From: Opitutales bacterium
GTDB lineage: Bacteria > Verrucomicrobiota > Verrucomicrobiia > Opitutales > UBA953
DNA: 64,000 bases
Assembly: GCA_017935025.1 (NCBI GenBank)
Contig: JAGBIL010000035.1
Span: forward strand, 1 to 64,000
Reading direction: 5' to 3'
A model generated the notes under the pieces. It was not told the origin of the DNA and did not search any database. It was given only the letters and a program-made list of their open reading frames with translations. This document shows positions 62,433 to 64,000 of the stretch, in pieces; position 1 is the stretch's first letter, and each line of letters opens with the position of its first letter. Made by a program: the position numbers and the translations under genes.

Positions 62433-62474
62433 GCTAAATTTCAATTTGCGGGAACGCGAAGATTAGGCGATAAT
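62433..62474 (+). promoter_or_regulatory. Composite promoter of purB
   Basis: TAAATTTCAATTT (62435-62447) leads into TTGCGG (62446-62451), then GATAAT after 17 bp (62469-62474). One octamer begins within the -35 box. The same arrangement stands before dnaG and galK. A second -10-like TAGAAT (62491-62496) is closer to the ATG but has no matching -35. Confidence 0.7.
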
Positions 62475-62503
62475 TTCCGCTTAATTTTTTTAGAATAAGA
62501 ACT

Positions 62504-63928
62504 ATGGAACAGATTGCAGACGTTCTCGCTCAACGCTACGCCACGGAGCCGATTCGCAAAATTTGGTCGGCAACGGGAAGAATTATTCTCGAACGCGAAT
62601 TTTGGATCGCGGTCATGCGCGCTCAGCGCGATCTCGGGCTCGACATTCCCGCCGAAGCGATCGAAGCCTACGAACGCGTCAAAAGCAACGTCAATCTCGA
62701 CTCCATCAACGCGCGGGAACGCATCACGCGCCACGATGTCAAGGCGCGCATCGAAGAATTTTGCGATCTCGCGGGGTTTGAGCACATTCACAAGGGAATG
62801 ACTTCCCGCGACCTCACGGAATCCGTCGAACAGCTTCAGGTTTTCCGCTCGCTCGAATACATTCGCCTCAAAACCGTTGCCGCAATCAAACGCCTTGCCG
62901 AACGTGCGGCGGAAACGCGCGACATTGCGATGACATCCCGTACGCACAACGTCGCCGCGCAGCTGACGACGTTCGGAAAGCGTTTTGCGATGTTCGGCGA
63001 AGATATGCTCGTCGCTTTGCGGGAACTCGACGCGCTTATCGCCAACTATCCGGCACGCGGCGTGAAGGGCGCAGTCGGCACGCAACTCGATTTGCTCACG
63101 CTTTTTGACCACGACGTCGAAAAAGCGATGGATTTTGATTCCCGCGTCCGCAAACACCTTGGAATTCCGCACGCATTCAACGCGACGGGACAGGTTTATC
63201 CGCGCTCGCTGGATTTCGCGACGATTTCCACGCTCGTACACATCGGATCCGGCGCATCGAGCTTCGCGAAAACCCTGCGCCTCATGGCGGGACACGAGCT
63301 CGCGAGCGAAGGCTTCCTGCCGGGGCAGGTCGGTTCGTCCGCGATGCCGCACAAGATGAATTCCCGCAGTTGCGAGCGCCTGAACGGTTTACACGTCATT
63401 TTGAAAGGCTACATGGCGATGGCGGCGGATCTCGCCGGCGACCAATGGAACGAAGGTGACGTTTCCTGCTCGGTTGTTCGCCGTGTGGCGCTTCCGGATT
63501 CGTTCTTCGCAATCGACGCGTTGCTCGAAACCTTCCTCGTGATTTTGAACCAAATGGAGATCAACGTTCCCGTGATTGAGCGCGAGAAGAATTATTATCT
63601 TCCGTTCCTGCTCACGACGACGATTATGATGGAAGCCGTCAAACGCGGAGTAGGGCGCGAAACCGCGCACGAAGTCATCAAAGAACACGCTGTCGCCACG
63701 GCACGCGACATCCGCCAAGGAAAAATCTCGAACAACAATCTGTTCGACCGGCTCGCCGAAGACGGCCGCCTGAATCTTTCCCGCGAAGACTTCGAAGCGA
63801 TTGCCAAAATCGCCGCTGCCGAAACGGGAACGGCAGGAATGCAGGTCGACAACTTTGTCGCCATGGCAGACGAGCTTTTGAAAAAGTTCCCCGCTGCCGC
63901 TGAAATTAAGCCCGGCGCAATTTTGTAA
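62504..63928 (+). CDS. purB: Adenylosuccinate lyase
   Basis: 474 residues. The signature GSSAMPHKMNSRSCE (about 282-296) holds the flexible catalytic loop, and MTSRDLTES and TSRTHNVAAQLTTFGKR are further active-site segments of this fumarase-superfamily enzyme. It acts twice in purine synthesis: cleaving SAICAR and adenylosuccinate, both with release of fumarate. purL is in the same window. The start is ATG 62504, about 22 nt after the predicted transcription start, with no Shine-Dalgarno. Confidence 0.97.
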   Translation: MEQIADVLAQRYATEPIRKIWSATGRIILEREFWIAVMRAQRDLGLDIPAEAIEAYERVKSNVNLDSINARERITRHDVKARIEEFCDLAGFEHIHKGMTSRDLTESVEQLQVFRSLEYIRLKTVAAIKRLAERAAETRDIAMTSRTHNVAAQLTTFGKRFAMFGEDMLVALRELDALIANYPARGVKGAVGTQLDLLTLFDHDVEKAMDFDSRVRKHLGIPHAFNATGQVYPRSLDFATISTLVHIGSGASSFAKTLRLMAGHELASEGFLPGQVGSSAMPHKMNSRSCERLNGLHVILKGYMAMAADLAGDQWNEGDVSCSVVRRVALPDSFFAIDALLETFLVILNQMEINVPVIEREKNYYLPFLLTTTIMMEAVKRGVGRETAHEVIKEHAVATARDIRQGKISNNNLFDRLAEDGRLNLSREDFEAIAKIAAAETGTAGMQVDNFVAMADELLKKFPAAAEIKPGAIL

Positions 63929-63969
63929 GGCGGGAACGAAACACGAAGAGATTCCCATCCGAAACGAAA

Positions 63970-64000
63970 AACCTTAACTCCCTTAGAGGGAGTTAAGGTT
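63970..64000. terminator. Terminator of purB at the window edge
   Basis: Perfect 14-bp arms AACCTTAACTCCCT (63970-63983) and its complement (63987-64000) with a 3-nt loop; an A-run precedes it. The window ends at the last paired base, so a T-run cannot be seen. Confidence 0.75.

Overview
The window is about 53% G+C and gene-dense, with both strands used in short co-directional runs. It looks like ordinary chromosome from a Gram-negative, LPS-bearing bacterium. Supporting genes are kdsB and kdsD for Kdo synthesis, an O-antigen-ligase-like gene, an LpxL-like acyltransferase fused to a heptosyltransferase-type GT9 domain, a LolA-like protein and a Tsp/Prc protease. The protein flavour (an OleD-like SDR, an RpoD with a histone-H1-like tail, an EF-P with Asn at the tip) makes me lean towards the PVC superphylum, probably Verrucomicrobiota near Opitutales. 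That placement is inference; the window has no rRNA. I found no tRNA, rRNA, CRISPR array, insertion sequence, prophage or integrase.

Layout. 1-5.5 kb: a gene end, alr and tsaB on the minus strand, then kdsB, kdsD and a frameshifted O-antigen-ligase-like gene. 5.5-9.4 kb: nitroreductase, EamA transporter, sucCD. 9.4-12.3 kb (minus): DnaQ-like exonuclease, RmlD-like SDR, RlmI-like methyltransferase. 12.4-17.8 kb: acyltransferase-GT9 fusion, flavin reductase-like protein, M48 protease, DedA, cysE. 17.9-22.3 kb: dnaG-rpoD. 22.4-24.8 kb: ExbD-like protein, CPBP protease, an unknown gene, rpe. 24.9-29.5 kb: an all-exported cassette (lipoprotein, DUF4384-like protein, LRR-caspase, Sel1-SUMF1). 29.6-33.6 kb: rlmN, FAD oxidoreductase, der. 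33.7-34.4 kb: an A+T-rich NERD gene that looks foreign. 34.5-39.8 kb: nrnA, tsaE, a TPR-like membrane protein, a DacA-type carboxypeptidase, a LolA-like protein. 39.8-48.7 kb: unknown gene, galK, topoisomerase III-like gene, purL. 48.8-52.5 kb (minus): efp, mntP, truB, a membrane protein, dut, a fur-family regulator. 52.6-57 kb: recJ-recO, sulP. 57-62.3 kb (minus): membrane protein, OleD-like SDR, ctp protease, rhomboid, clpP. 62.5-64 kb: purB.

The most striking signal is not a gene. The non-palindromic octamer CGGGAACG/CGTTCCCG, best written RCGGGAACG, recurs throughout. My hand count of the 7-mer GGGAACG is about 95 on the plus strand and about 91 on the minus strand, against roughly 8 expected in total. 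It lies in coding DNA in all three frames, in intergenic DNA, and repeatedly as inverted pairs or loops in transcription terminators. That is how DNA uptake sequences behave in Neisseriaceae and Pasteurellaceae, and the density resembles cyanobacterial HIP1. I propose a candidate uptake-sequence or HIP1-like system.

Two further DNA-level patterns stand out. One is a composite promoter module (A+T element AAATTTCAATTT, then TTGCGS, 17 bp, then a -10 box) upstream of dnaG, galK and purB. The other is a set of degenerate 7-bp-periodic repeats at many gene junctions. Protein oddities include a DnaG that has lost three of four zinc ligands, an EF-P with Asn34, and the exported caspase cassette. 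Few genes have a recognisable Shine-Dalgarno sequence, and several -10 boxes lie so close to the start codon that leaderless mRNAs are likely.
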